Shown: positions 15,841-25,079 of the stretch, one piece after another
How the letters are laid out: every line of letters starts with the position of its first letter
Position numbering within the stretch: the first letter of the stretch is position 1
Source: Solobacterium sp.
Lineage (GTDB): Bacteria; Bacillota_I; Bacilli_A; Erysipelotrichales; Erysipelotrichaceae
DNA length: 64,000 nucleotides
Assembly: GCA_017469885.1 (NCBI GenBank)
Contig: JAFUFO010000010.1
Coordinates: 1 to 64,000, forward strand
Reading direction: 5' to 3'
Program-made: the position numbers and the translations under genes
The notes under the pieces: generated by a model
What the model saw: the letters and a program-made list of their open reading frames with translations, nothing else
Databases searched by the model: none
What the model was told of the DNA's origin: nothing

Positions 15841-15871
15841 TGAGCCGCATTGAATCGAGGAATTTCCATTT

Positions 15872-17296
15872 ATGAAACAGAACTATCAATTACCTGACCA
15901 CGGCGCAGAACGCATGCGCACCGGCAGTGCGAAGCGGATCACGTTTTCAATGACGGATGATCTTCGCCATCTTGGCCAGGGGAAAACATATTTTATCCGG
16001 ACCTACGGCTGTCAGGCGAATGTGCGTGACTCTGAAACGCTGTCCGGCATGCTGGGAATGATGGGATTTATACCGGCTTCCGGTCCGGAAGACGCGGATC
16101 TTTCCATTTTTAATACATGTGCGGTCCGCCGTGCGGCGGAGGAACATGTCCTAGGAGAACTCGGCAGTCTCAAACCGCTGAAAACGAAACATCCTGAGAA
16201 GATCTTTGCGGTCTGCGGATGCATGGCACAGGAAGAGTCGATGGCCAGACTGATTGCGGAGAAATGCCCGCAGGTGGACCTGCTGTTCGGTACACATAAC
16301 CTGGAACGGTTCCCGCAGCTGCTTGCACGTACACTCTCCGGGGAACGGACGATCGAGGTCGAATCCGACGGCGCCGGATCTGTTGTCGAAGGAATGCCGG
16401 TCAGCCGTTCAAGACGGTATAAGGCATTCGTGAATATCATGTATGGCTGCGACAAATTCTGCACGTACTGCATTGTTCCATATACACGCGGAAAGGAACG
16501 CAGCCGCCGGATGCAGGATGTCATTGCGGAAATTCGCGCCGCAAAAGAATCCGGGGCACGGGAAGTGACGCTGCTCGGACAGAATGTCAATGCCTACGGA
16601 CGGGATCTCGGTCTTGCGGACGGCTTCAGCGAGCTTCTGCGGGAAGCGGCAGAGACCGGAATTGAACGGATCCGCTTCTATACCAGTCATCCGCGGGATT
16701 ACCGGGAAACGACCATCGATGTGATGAAGGAATATCCCAATGTCATGCCGGCGCTTCATCTTCCGGTTCAGTCCGGCTCAGATGAGATCCTGAAACGGAT
16801 GAACCGCGGCTATACGATCGGCCGCTATTATGAACTGGTCGACCGGATGCGGGAGAAGATTCCCGGCATTACCTTTACGACCGATCTGATCGTCGGATTT
16901 CCGTCGGAGACCGATGCACAGTTTGCGGAAACGCTTGAACTTGCGGACCGCTGTCAGTTTGACAGTGCCTTTACCTTTGTTTACAGTCCGCGGGAAGGAA
17001 CACCTGCCGCCGCAATGGAAGACGATGTTCCTGCGGAAGTGAAGAAGGAACGTCTTGCGGCACTGAATGAAAAAATCGGATTCTATGCCCGCCGCAACAA
17101 TGAAGCGGAAGTCGGAAAGATCCGAAAGGTTCTGTGCGACGGTCCCAGTAAAAAAGATCCGTCGGTTCTCTGCGGGTACAGTGAAGAGAACCGGCTCGTG
17201 AACTTCACCGGAGAGAATATCCGGGAAGGGGATATCGCGGATGTGCGCATTACAGAAGCGCGCAGCTTCAGTTTGAACGGCGAAGCGGTCCGTTAA
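15872..17296 (+). CDS. miaB: tRNA-2-methylthio-N6-dimethylallyladenosine synthase MiaB
   Basis: A 474-residue radical-SAM methylthiotransferase modifying A37 of tRNAs that read UNN codons. The N-terminal UPF0004 domain has its three cluster cysteines in TYGCQANVRDSE, FNTCAVR and VCGCMAQ. The radical-SAM motif C-x3-C-x2-C is in YGCDKFCTYCIVPYTRGKE. The C-terminal TRAM RNA-binding domain spans roughly residues 405-470. The SD is GAGGAA. The N-terminal extension of about 35 residues (MKQNYQLPDHGAERMR...) is typical of Bacillota MiaB. Confidence 0.95.
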   Translation: MKQNYQLPDHGAERMRTGSAKRITFSMTDDLRHLGQGKTYFIRTYGCQANVRDSETLSGMLGMMGFIPASGPEDADLSIFNTCAVRRAAEEHVLGELGSLKPLKTKHPEKIFAVCGCMAQEESMARLIAEKCPQVDLLFGTHNLERFPQLLARTLSGERTIEVESDGAGSVVEGMPVSRSRRYKAFVNIMYGCDKFCTYCIVPYTRGKERSRRMQDVIAEIRAAKESGAREVTLLGQNVNAYGRDLGLADGFSELLREAAETGIERIRFYTSHPRDYRETTIDVMKEYPNVMPALHLPVQSGSDEILKRMNRGYTIGRYYELVDRMREKIPGITFTTDLIVGFPSETDAQFAETLELADRCQFDSAFTFVYSPREGTPAAAMEDDVPAEVKKERLAALNEKIGFYARRNNEAEVGKIRKVLCDGPSKKDPSVLCGYSEENRLVNFTGENIREGDIADVRITEARSFSLNGEAVR

Positions 17297-17309
17297 CATT
17301 CCGCGGAGG

Positions 17310-17339
17310 AACGTTTCACGTTATAATAAGTTAAACGTT
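17310..17339. promoter_or_regulatory. Promoter -10 framed by an inverted repeat
   Basis: TATAAT (17322-17327) upstream of the RNase J-like gene lies between the arms AACGTTT (17310-17316) and AAACGTT (17333-17339), a 7-bp inverted repeat with 16-bp spacing. A protein bound there would cover the promoter. Confidence 0.4.
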
Positions 17340-17363
17340 GTTTTTAAACGGAGGAATAATTCT

Positions 17364-19031
17364 ATGAGTAAGGTACGTATTTTTGCGCTCGGCGGACTCG
17401 ACGAAGACGGCAAAAACATGTTCATTATTGAAAATAATGACGATATCTTTGTGATTGAATGCGGTATGCGCTATCCGACCGCAGATGAACAGCTCGGTGT
17501 TGAAATGATTACGCCGGACTTCCAGTATCTTGTAGAGAACGAAAAACGCATCAAAGGTGTGTTTGTCACACACGGCCACGATGATGTCATGGGCGCGTTG
17601 ACCCAGTTCCTGAAACAGGTGAAGGCACCGATCTACATGGCGCCGCTTACAGCCCGTCTGTTTGAACGCAAGGCGCGGAAAGAAGGAATCCGGGATGTGG
17701 AAATTCACCGGATTCGCCGCAATACGAACTTCAAGATCGGCAAAACGGAGATCCGCACTTTCGGCACGACCCAGTCCATCGCCGACGGCTTCGGCGTCGC
17801 CATCCGTACGGAAGATGGCTATGTTGTTTATACCAGTGAATTTATCGTCGACTACGATGTCAAGATGGATGCGTTCCGCTTTGACCTTACCGAAGTTACG
17901 GAACTTGGTTCCCGCGGCGTCCTTGCGCTTCTGACCGAATCGGTCGGTTCAACGCGGGAAGGACATTCTTCCCCGAATCACCGGATCACCTCACAGGTGG
18001 AACCGATTTTTGACAATGCGGAAGACCGCATTGTCTGTACGGTATACAACCAGAACCTCTACCGTGTCATTGAACTGGTCGAGCTTGCGAACAAGTTCAA
18101 GCGCAAGGTGATGATTTATGATGATGAACTGCGCAGCCTGATGGTGGATATGGCAGACCTCGGTTACTACCGGATTCCGGCCGGGCTTGAGATCGCACCG
18201 CAGAACTTTTCCAATGACATGGATAATGTCTTGGTCATCATCGGCGGAACCGGAAGCACGATCTTTCGCAAGGTCCACAAGATTGCCAGCCGCGAAGATG
18301 ATGTAATCCAGCTGCGTGATACGGATACGGTTATTGTGGCGTCTCCTGCTGTCCCGGGTACGGAACGGGATGCGTCAAACATGGAAGATGACCTGTACAA
18401 GGAAACCTCACGTGTATACGGTGTTGATACCAAGCGGACATTCTCCATGCATGCGTCCATTGAAGATCTTAAGATGATGATCTACCTCATGAACCCGCAG
18501 TACTATGTACCGGTGAAGGGGGAATACCGTCAGCTGATTTCCAATGCGAATATTGCGCTTGATATGGGATATCCCGCAAACAACATCATTGTGCTGGAAA
18601 ACGGAATGATCGCCTGCATTGACGGCGGTCAGCTTCAGCGCGAAATGAAGACGGTTCCGGTCGGTGATGTCATGGTCTCCGGCGGCGACAGTCTGGATGC
18701 GGCAGGCATGGTTCTCAAGGATCGTGAAACACTGAGCACCGACGGTGCGATCGTGGTCGGTGTTGTGGTAAATCATGGCACCAAGGAAATCATCGGCGGC
18801 CCGGATGTACAGAGCCGCGGCGTCATCTATCTCAAGGATGCAGACTATATCATCCGTGAAATCGGTGTGATCATGGAAGATACGATCAATACCGCTGTGG
18901 CGGAAAAGCGATACGATAATCTGGAGTGCCGTGCAGAGGCGCGTGAGAAGATTGCGCGCTATGTCATGAAGGAAACCGGAAAGCGTCCGATGATCCTTCC
19001 GGCAATTGTTGAGATCAATACGAAAGACTGA
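17364..19031 (+). CDS. RNase J-family protein with degenerate active site (J2-like)
   Basis: A 555-residue beta-CASP metallo-beta-lactamase fold protein of normal RNase J length, with a C-terminal RNase J domain (PVGDVMVSGGD and the MEDTINTAVAEK region). The catalytic motifs are eroded. HGHDDH reads HGHDDV (Val75), the TTHSIPD-like histidine is Gln (GTTQSIAD, residue 137), the bridging Asp is Glu159 (YTSEF) and the PVHGEYR histidine is Lys385 (PVKGEYR). A catalytically weak or inactive partner of a canonical RNase J1 encoded elsewhere, as with J2 in Bacilli, is the best reading. The SD is GGAGGAAT. Confidence 0.85.
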   Translation: MSKVRIFALGGLDEDGKNMFIIENNDDIFVIECGMRYPTADEQLGVEMITPDFQYLVENEKRIKGVFVTHGHDDVMGALTQFLKQVKAPIYMAPLTARLFERKARKEGIRDVEIHRIRRNTNFKIGKTEIRTFGTTQSIADGFGVAIRTEDGYVVYTSEFIVDYDVKMDAFRFDLTEVTELGSRGVLALLTESVGSTREGHSSPNHRITSQVEPIFDNAEDRIVCTVYNQNLYRVIELVELANKFKRKVMIYDDELRSLMVDMADLGYYRIPAGLEIAPQNFSNDMDNVLVIIGGTGSTIFRKVHKIASREDDVIQLRDTDTVIVASPAVPGTERDASNMEDDLYKETSRVYGVDTKRTFSMHASIEDLKMMIYLMNPQYYVPVKGEYRQLISNANIALDMGYPANNIIVLENGMIACIDGGQLQREMKTVPVGDVMVSGGDSLDAAGMVLKDRETLSTDGAIVVGVVVNHGTKEIIGGPDVQSRGVIYLKDADYIIREIGVIMEDTINTAVAEKRYDNLECRAEAREKIARYVMKETGKRPMILPAIVEINTKD

Positions 19032-19054
19032 GGTTCGTGATACAATAAAAGGTA

Positions 19055-22000
19055 ATGACAAAGAAGAAAACAACCAGAAAAAAGAGCAGTTCCAGGACCC
19101 AGACAAAGCCGCTTGTCGACAGCGAAACGAGAGACTGGATTACTGTTGTAATCATTCTCGCGATCACTGTTGTCGCATATATGCAGATGGGGGTCGTGGG
19201 TGTATATCTGAGCCGGCTATGCCGGTTCCTTTTCGGTAAATTTTACTATGTGATTCTCGGTGCAGTCGTGATTCAGATCCTGATTACGATGATCAACCGC
19301 AAGGACGGAAATACCCGTTCGAAAAACCCGCTTGCGGTAATCGCGATCATCCTTGCGGTGCTTCTGTGGTGCGCCTATGCGGATACCCCGAAAGAACTGT
19401 CGGGATTTCAGGTGTTTACCGAATATGTGAAGAATACGGCTTCGTTCTTTTCGGATGAACCGGCAATGGAGCCGGCCGGCGGTATAATCGGTGCATTTCT
19501 GTTTTCACTGACCACCGCTACGGTAGACCGTGTCGGAACGGTCCTTGTCATCATCGTTCTGTTTATCATTGCGGCATTACTGCTGGTAAATCTGGATGTC
19601 TACAAGCAGGCATTCGAAACCGTCTGGACGTATCTTTCCACCAGGGATGAAGAAGACGATGACGACGAAGAGGATGATGAAGAGGAAGAGGAGGAAGACG
19701 ACGAAGATGATGTCGTCTTTGAAGAGGTCCCGTTTGAACCGGAAATGATTGAGCCCGTGCGCAGTCTGCCGGAAGAAAAGGCACAGCCGAAGATCCGGAT
19801 GATTGAGGCGGATGACGGAACATCACCGATTCCGGTTCAGCCGATTCCGCAGGATGAGTTTGATGATACACCGGAACCGCTGTCCGGATTCTATGAGGAA
19901 CATCCAAAGACTGGCTCCGGCTCCGCGATGAATATTCTGACCGATACAAAGCCGGCCGCTGATGATAAGCTGAGCAGCTGGATCGAAGATGCCATTACAC
20001 CGGCGGAACTGCCCCGGAAAACAGAAGCTTCCGCCGCAACCACATTCATTACCGTAGATGATCTTTATGACCGCACACCGCGCGGTCCGCGTACGGATTC
20101 CGACCGGAAGGTCAGTGATGATGAGCCGGTTCGTCCGATGATGACCTATGAGGAAGCCATGCGGCTTCATCAGCAGCGTGAAGAAGAACAGGCAAGCGGA
20201 ATGCGGCCGTATCCGGAGGATATGATCCGCCGTCCGCATAATGCAAGTGCAGAACCTGCCTATCAGCCCCATACCTATCAGCCTCAGGCAGAGCCGGTTG
20301 AGACACATCAGCCGCTTGCGGGCGGATATGAAGAAGATCCGATGTACCGTCGGCAATATCCGGAAGAACCGGTCAGCGCAGCGCGTCCGTATCCGGAACA
20401 GCCAGTCGCCGAACCCGTGCCGGCATATCAGCCGCGTCATGCCCGTACCGCTGTAAACCGGGAACCCATGAAGGAGTTCCGGTCTGCGGACTATCTTGAT
20501 CTCTCACGGCCGCAGACACATGCCGGTGATATCCGGCCGCAGGAATATCCCGAACAGGTCGGCATGCCCGAACAGCCGGAGGATCTTACCGTTTATCCGA
20601 AAGCACCGGAACCTGCACCTGCGGCGCCGGAAACACCGGCCGGAAGACGTTCGAACCGTCCGTATAAGCTTCCGAAACTGAATATTCTCGATCCGGTTCC
20701 GCCCAAGGCGAAGGATGATGTCAATGTTCAGGCAGCTCGTGAAAAGGGTGAGCTTCTGATTCAGGCACTTCGCAATTTTGATATCGAAGCACGGCTGATC
20801 GATACGCATATCGGTCCGTCCGTCACGCAGTTTGAAATCCGTCCGGATGCCAATGTCAAGGTATCGCGGATCCTCGGACTTGCGGATGATATCAAGATGC
20901 AGCTGGCGGTAAAGGACGTCCGTATTGAAGCGCCGATTCCCGGACACAATGCGGTCGGTGTGGAAATCCCGAACCAGAAGGCAACACCGGTCAAGATGAA
21001 GGAACTCTTCACCGATCTGCCGGATGGAACTGCAGAACCGCTGCTGATCGTGCTCGGAAAGGATCTGCTTGGCAAGACCATTACATGCCGTCTTGATAAG
21101 ATGCCGCATCTGATGATCGCCGGTGCGACCGGTTCCGGTAAATCCGTATGTATGAACTCCATCATCACATCACTTCTGCTTCGGACGAAGCCGGAAGATG
21201 TGAAGATGCTGCTGGTTGACCCGAAGAAGGTCGAATTTACGCCTTATCAGCGTATTCCGCATCTGATCGGTCCGGTCATCAATGACCCGACGCAGGCAAG
21301 CAATGCGCTGAAGGTGATCGTCAAGATCATGGATGAGCGTTATGACTTCTTCGCAAAAGCCGGTGTCCGCAATATTCAGGGCTATAACAAGATGGTTTCC
21401 GAAATGGGGCCGACCCAGGAAGACGGAAGTCCGTCACCGAAGAAGATGCCGTACATCGTCGTTATCGTCGATGAAATGGCTGACCTCATGAATGTCGCAG
21501 GGAAGGAAGTGGAAAGCTCCATTCAGCGTATAACACAGCTTGCCCGTGCAGCCGGCATTCATCTGATCATCGCAACACAGCGTCCTTCGACCGATGTCAT
21601 TACCGGTGTCATCAAGGCAAATATCCCGAGCCGTATCGCATTTGCGGTTTCCTCGGGAATTGACTCCCGTACGATTCTCGACCATGTCGGTGCGGAGCGC
21701 CTGCTTGGAAACGGTGACATGCTTTATATGCCGATCGGTGTTTCTTCGCCGACCCGTGTACAGGGCGTATTCATTACCGATGAGGAAGTCAAACGCATTA
21801 CCGACTATGTTTCGGCAGAGGCGGTACCGATGTATGACGATTCCTTTATCCGCCTGGAAGGCGTCAATGACGGAGAAGGAAGCGTCGGAGGCGTTGCCGG
21901 TGCAGCGGAGGATCCGCTCTTTGATGAGATCCGCGAGTATGTCGTGGATGTCCAAAAAGCTTCCACGTCACTCCTGCAGAGACGGTTCGGCATTGGTTAT

Positions 22001-22102
22001 AACCGTGCCGCAAGAATGATCGATCTCCTGGAAGAAAAGGGAATCATCGGACCTGCGCAGGGCAGCAAGCCGCGTGAGGTATATATCAAAAAAGACGAAT
22101 GA
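19055..22102 (+). CDS. ftsK: DNA translocase FtsK/SpoIIIE
   Basis: A 1015-residue septal DNA pump. Four membrane helices lie in residues 1-185. A highly acidic tract of about 30 Asp/Glu follows (about 197-225), then a long Pro/Gln/Tyr-rich linker (about 230-530). The motor has Walker A AGATGSGKSVCMN and Walker B YIVVIVDEMADLM. The C-terminal gamma domain (VQKASTSLLQRRFGIGYNRAARMIDLLEEKGIIG) would read KOPS/SRS sites. There is no strong SD; an extended -10 (TGATACAAT, 19038-19046) ends 8 nt before the ATG, suggesting a leaderless transcript. Confidence 0.95.
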   Translation: MTKKKTTRKKSSSRTQTKPLVDSETRDWITVVIILAITVVAYMQMGVVGVYLSRLCRFLFGKFYYVILGAVVIQILITMINRKDGNTRSKNPLAVIAIILAVLLWCAYADTPKELSGFQVFTEYVKNTASFFSDEPAMEPAGGIIGAFLFSLTTATVDRVGTVLVIIVLFIIAALLLVNLDVYKQAFETVWTYLSTRDEEDDDDEEDDEEEEEEDDEDDVVFEEVPFEPEMIEPVRSLPEEKAQPKIRMIEADDGTSPIPVQPIPQDEFDDTPEPLSGFYEEHPKTGSGSAMNILTDTKPAADDKLSSWIEDAITPAELPRKTEASAATTFITVDDLYDRTPRGPRTDSDRKVSDDEPVRPMMTYEEAMRLHQQREEEQASGMRPYPEDMIRRPHNASAEPAYQPHTYQPQAEPVETHQPLAGGYEEDPMYRRQYPEEPVSAARPYPEQPVAEPVPAYQPRHARTAVNREPMKEFRSADYLDLSRPQTHAGDIRPQEYPEQVGMPEQPEDLTVYPKAPEPAPAAPETPAGRRSNRPYKLPKLNILDPVPPKAKDDVNVQAAREKGELLIQALRNFDIEARLIDTHIGPSVTQFEIRPDANVKVSRILGLADDIKMQLAVKDVRIEAPIPGHNAVGVEIPNQKATPVKMKELFTDLPDGTAEPLLIVLGKDLLGKTITCRLDKMPHLMIAGATGSGKSVCMNSIITSLLLRTKPEDVKMLLVDPKKVEFTPYQRIPHLIGPVINDPTQASNALKVIVKIMDERYDFFAKAGVRNIQGYNKMVSEMGPTQEDGSPSPKKMPYIVVIVDEMADLMNVAGKEVESSIQRITQLARAAGIHLIIATQRPSTDVITGVIKANIPSRIAFAVSSGIDSRTILDHVGAERLLGNGDMLYMPIGVSSPTRVQGVFITDEEVKRITDYVSAEAVPMYDDSFIRLEGVNDGEGSVGGVAGAAEDPLFDEIREYVVDVQKASTSLLQRRFGIGYNRAARMIDLLEEKGIIGPAQGSKPREVYIKKDE

Positions 22103-22124
22103 GCGGGTCATGTACCCGCTTTTT
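22102..22124 (+). terminator. ftsK terminator
   Basis: Stem AGCGGGT/ACCCGCT with a 5-nt loop and T5, starting on the last base of the stop codon. Confidence 0.8.
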
Positions 22125-22150
22125 CGATACGGAAATAGAGATCGTTTCCG

Positions 22151-22180
22151 TTGCAAATCCAAATAAAGTTAATCTATGAT
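22151..22180 (+). promoter_or_regulatory. Promoter of the small Cys-rich protein gene
   Basis: -35 TTGCAA (22151-22156), 18-bp spacer, -10 TATGAT (22175-22180). Confidence 0.55.
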
Positions 22181-22203
22181 AAAAACGAAGGGAGGATAAA
22201 AAG

Positions 22204-22386
22204 ATGAACTTTGGAAGTTTTGTGGTAATCGTAATCCTCGCTGTTGTAGTAATTCTCGACATCCGTTATCTCAGACGAAAAGGATTCAGTGACTGCGCCG
22301 GCGACTGCAATCAGTGCCACGGCACCTGCAAGTGGTCTGATGATCTGAAACAGGCGCGTCGCGAAATCGCTGCCGAAAAAGAATAA
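22204..22386 (+). CDS. Small Cys-rich single-pass membrane protein
   Basis: 60 residues: an N-terminal membrane helix (about 4-20), a basic stop-transfer RYLRRK, then four cysteines in CAGDCNQCHGTC and a charged tail. The layout resembles the FeoB-associated Cys-rich membrane protein family, but no feoA/feoB genes are nearby, so that name is only an analogy. A strong GGGAGG SD and its own promoter support a real gene. The CxxxCxxCxxxC pattern could bind a metal or an Fe-S cluster at the cytoplasmic face. Confidence 0.75.
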   Translation: MNFGSFVVIVILAVVVILDIRYLRRKGFSDCAGDCNQCHGTCKWSDDLKQARREIAAEKE

Positions 22387-22428
22387 TTCTGCATTGTCCG
22401 ATTCATTTAGTTACGGAGTTTTGATTTT

Positions 22429-23670
22429 ATGATTTCTGAGGAAATCGCCCGCGGTGTATATCTCCATATACACGAGACGAAAAAATTCAAAACACAGGTG
22501 CTCTCAATCACATTTCTCTGGCCGATGAATCCATCCATTCGGGCGGAGAGTTTTTTACTGTCTTATCTGCTTTCGGATACGACAGAGCATTTTCCGAAAA
22601 AACAGGATCTGCTTTCCCATCTGGACCATCTGTACGGCGCATCTCTGAATGTCTCAGGTGTTCCGCGCGGCGCATGTGACCGGCTCAAGATCTCGCTTGC
22701 CGGTGTACATGTGAACGGACTTAATGATGATCTGGTGGAACAGCTCGCCGGGGTCGGTGCGGAATGCATTTTCCATCCACGTCTTGAAAACGGAGTGTTT
22801 CCGGATGCCATGTTCCGGGAATGCCAGGAACAGGCAATCGTAAGTGTCCGCATGATCAAGGATGATCCGCAGACCCGATGTGCGGAAGCGGCTGCCCGGG
22901 TGTACGGCGGGTCCATGGCAAACCGTGTGCTTCCTTCACCGCGCCAGCTTGCGGCACTGACACCGGAACGCTGCGCCATTGCATGGAGATGGATCCGTGA
23001 TCATGCGCGGGTAGATATTCAGGTACTCTCCGATCTTCCGACCGCCGAAGTCCGCAGATTCTGTACGGCGCTGTTTCCGTTCCGGGATCGCACCGCAAAC
23101 CCGAAACTGCGATGCTATATACCGGGAAAGGAAGAACGGGTGGAATCCGTCCGGAACATTTCCCAGAGTCATATTGTCCTGCTGTTTGAAAGCGGCATTC
23201 TGATGGGAGATCCGGAGTATCCCGCATATGCACTGGCCAACGGTATTTTCGGCGGTCTTCCGTCAAGTCTTCTGTTTCAGAACGTACGTGAAAAACAGGG
23301 ACTCTGTTATTCCATCGAATCCGGACTGCTGCGATATGACGGCGTCATGCGGGTGAGCACCGCGGTAGACGCACCGCATATCGAAGAAGCGATCCAGTCG
23401 ATTCTTGCGCAGGTGGAGGTAATGAAGAAGGGGGAATTCTCCGAAGAAGATCTCTCAATCGCAAGACATATGTATATCAATACGCACCGGACGATGCTGG
23501 ATGATCCGGATGCGATTCTTTCGGAACAGTACCGGCGCGCTCTGGTATCCGGAGCGCTGGATATCACATCCATGATCACACTGTTTTCCCGGATGGACCG
23601 TGAATCCGTCATCCGGGCATTTGCGCCGCTGAAACTCAAAACCGTTTCCATCGTAAGGCAGAAGGGGTAA
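22429..23670 (+). CDS. M16-family peptidase-like protein, YfmF type (no zinc motif)
   Basis: A 413-residue protein with the two-domain M16 fold. The region where active members have HxxEH reads TTEHFPKKQDL, so the zinc site is absent. Features kept are the LDHLYGASL segment and the C-terminal FGGLPSSLLFQNVREKQGLCYSIESG substrate-binding block with its R...Y pair. It is followed 4 bp later by an active-type M16 gene. The pair matches YfmF/YfmH of Bacillota, in which an inactive and an active subunit act together, like mitochondrial processing peptidase. Confidence 0.85.
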   Translation: MISEEIARGVYLHIHETKKFKTQVLSITFLWPMNPSIRAESFLLSYLLSDTTEHFPKKQDLLSHLDHLYGASLNVSGVPRGACDRLKISLAGVHVNGLNDDLVEQLAGVGAECIFHPRLENGVFPDAMFRECQEQAIVSVRMIKDDPQTRCAEAAARVYGGSMANRVLPSPRQLAALTPERCAIAWRWIRDHARVDIQVLSDLPTAEVRRFCTALFPFRDRTANPKLRCYIPGKEERVESVRNISQSHIVLLFESGILMGDPEYPAYALANGIFGGLPSSLLFQNVREKQGLCYSIESGLLRYDGVMRVSTAVDAPHIEEAIQSILAQVEVMKKGEFSEEDLSIARHMYINTHRTMLDDPDAILSEQYRRALVSGALDITSMITLFSRMDRESVIRAFAPLKLKTVSIVRQKG

Positions 23671-23674
23671 CAGA

Positions 23675-24949
23675 ATGCGGAACGAACGTTTTCAGGAAGA
23701 ATGGACAGAACATACATGCCGCAGCGGACTGAAGCTTGTGCTGATTTACAAGCCGCAGTTCTGTACAAGTGCGTTTCTGATGATGACACCGTTCGGCAGT
23801 CTGGACTGGTATCAGGATGATGCCTCCGGGAAGCGGAGCTATTATGAGCCCGGCACGGCACATTTTCTGGAACACAAACTGTTTGAATCAGGGCAGGAAG
23901 ACGTTATGCGTACGTTCAGCCGGTTTGGTGCGAATGTCAATGCGTATACGTCCTACGATTCCACCGTCTACTATTTCACGACACCGGCGGAAGAGATTTC
24001 CGCACCGCTCAGTCTTCTGCTGGATTTTGTGCAGGATCTTTCGATTACCCCGGCTTCGGTCGAAAAGGAAAAGCCGATCATTCTGGAGGAATTTGCGACC
24101 TACCAGCAGGATCCGGATGCCCGTCTGTTTCTTGAAAGCATGCGTTCCATCTATCGCACGCATCCGCTCCGCACGGATATCGTCGGAACGGAAAAATCCA
24201 TTCGCCGGATCACGGAGGCGGGTCTGCGGGAGGCTTATGCGAAAAACTATCATCCTTCCAATATGACATTGATTGCGGTAACGCCGCACCCGGACGAGGA
24301 CCTGATTGAGATTGCGGAACGCAACCAGTCCGCAAAGCAGTTTGCGCCGGCAGTTCCCATGCGGCGGTGGATCGCGCCTGAAGCTCCGGAAGTGGAACGC
24401 GAATATGATGAGTTTCTGATGGATATCGAACAGCCCAAGAGTGCAGTGATCATAAAACTTCTGCCGGACGGGATGAGTGCAGAAACAATGGTTCTGTATG
24501 AATGGGCACTTCGCTTTGCGCTGGAACGTCAGTTTACCGCAGTAAATCCTGCATATCAGAAATGGATTGATGAGAAGCGCATTACCCCGTATTTCGGCTA
24601 CGAAGTGGAATATAACCGGGACTTTGCGTTTATCTACTTTGAAGACACGACCGATGAGCCGCAGAAACTGCGGGAGTTTGTGACGGAACAGTTTACGTAT
24701 CTTCAGAAACACGGCATCAGCAAGGCGGAGATCCAGCAGATGAAGTGCCGTGTCATCGGAGCGGCAGTACGTTCCTTTGATCATCCGATGGATATGGCGG
24801 CTTCCTGGGGCCGCGGTATTCTGCGATCCATCAATCAGTTTGATGAGGTGGCGCTGATCGAACAGCTGAATTCGGAAGTATGTCTCGAAATACTTAACAA
24901 AATCGGAAAATTGTACATTTCCTGTATAAAACTGGCGCCGGAACACTGA
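23675..24949 (+). CDS. M16-family zinc metallopeptidase, YfmH type
   Basis: A 424-residue active member. The inverted zinc motif HxxEH is HFLEH (about residue 68), with the third ligand Glu expected about 76 residues later in EKPIILEEFATYQQDPDARL. The R/Y pair of the C-terminal half is less clear. The SD AGGGG overlaps the end of the upstream M16 gene, with which it presumably forms a heterodimer. The stop codon lies inside the stem of a terminator. Confidence 0.88.
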   Translation: MRNERFQEEWTEHTCRSGLKLVLIYKPQFCTSAFLMMTPFGSLDWYQDDASGKRSYYEPGTAHFLEHKLFESGQEDVMRTFSRFGANVNAYTSYDSTVYYFTTPAEEISAPLSLLLDFVQDLSITPASVEKEKPIILEEFATYQQDPDARLFLESMRSIYRTHPLRTDIVGTEKSIRRITEAGLREAYAKNYHPSNMTLIAVTPHPDEDLIEIAERNQSAKQFAPAVPMRRWIAPEAPEVEREYDEFLMDIEQPKSAVIIKLLPDGMSAETMVLYEWALRFALERQFTAVNPAYQKWIDEKRITPYFGYEVEYNRDFAFIYFEDTTDEPQKLREFVTEQFTYLQKHGISKAEIQQMKCRVIGAAVRSFDHPMDMAASWGRGILRSINQFDEVALIEQLNSEVCLEILNKIGKLYISCIKLAPEH

Positions 24950-24963
24950 GCATGCCAGTTTTT
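24928..24963 (+). terminator. Terminator overlapping the M16 gene end
   Basis: Stem AAAACTGGC/GCCAGTTTT (24928-24936 with 24954-24962) plus T5. The left arm is coding sequence and the stop codon is in the loop. Confidence 0.7.
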
Positions 24964-25025
24964 CTATTAGGCAAAAATGGCACGGCAATGCAGTAATTGC
25001 CGGAAATACCGGTTTGCGGGTACTT

Positions 25026-25067
25026 CTTTCACATTGGAATAATACAGGTACAGACCACATGTGAAAG
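25026..25067 (+). promoter_or_regulatory. Inverted repeat covering the ssb SD
   Basis: CTTTCACAT (25026-25034) is perfectly complementary to ATGTGAAAG (25059-25067). The right arm overlaps the AAGGAG SD of the downstream GTG-start gene. If both arms are in the transcript they could hide the ribosome-binding site. Confidence 0.4.
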
Positions 25068-25079
25068 GAGATTACTGAC

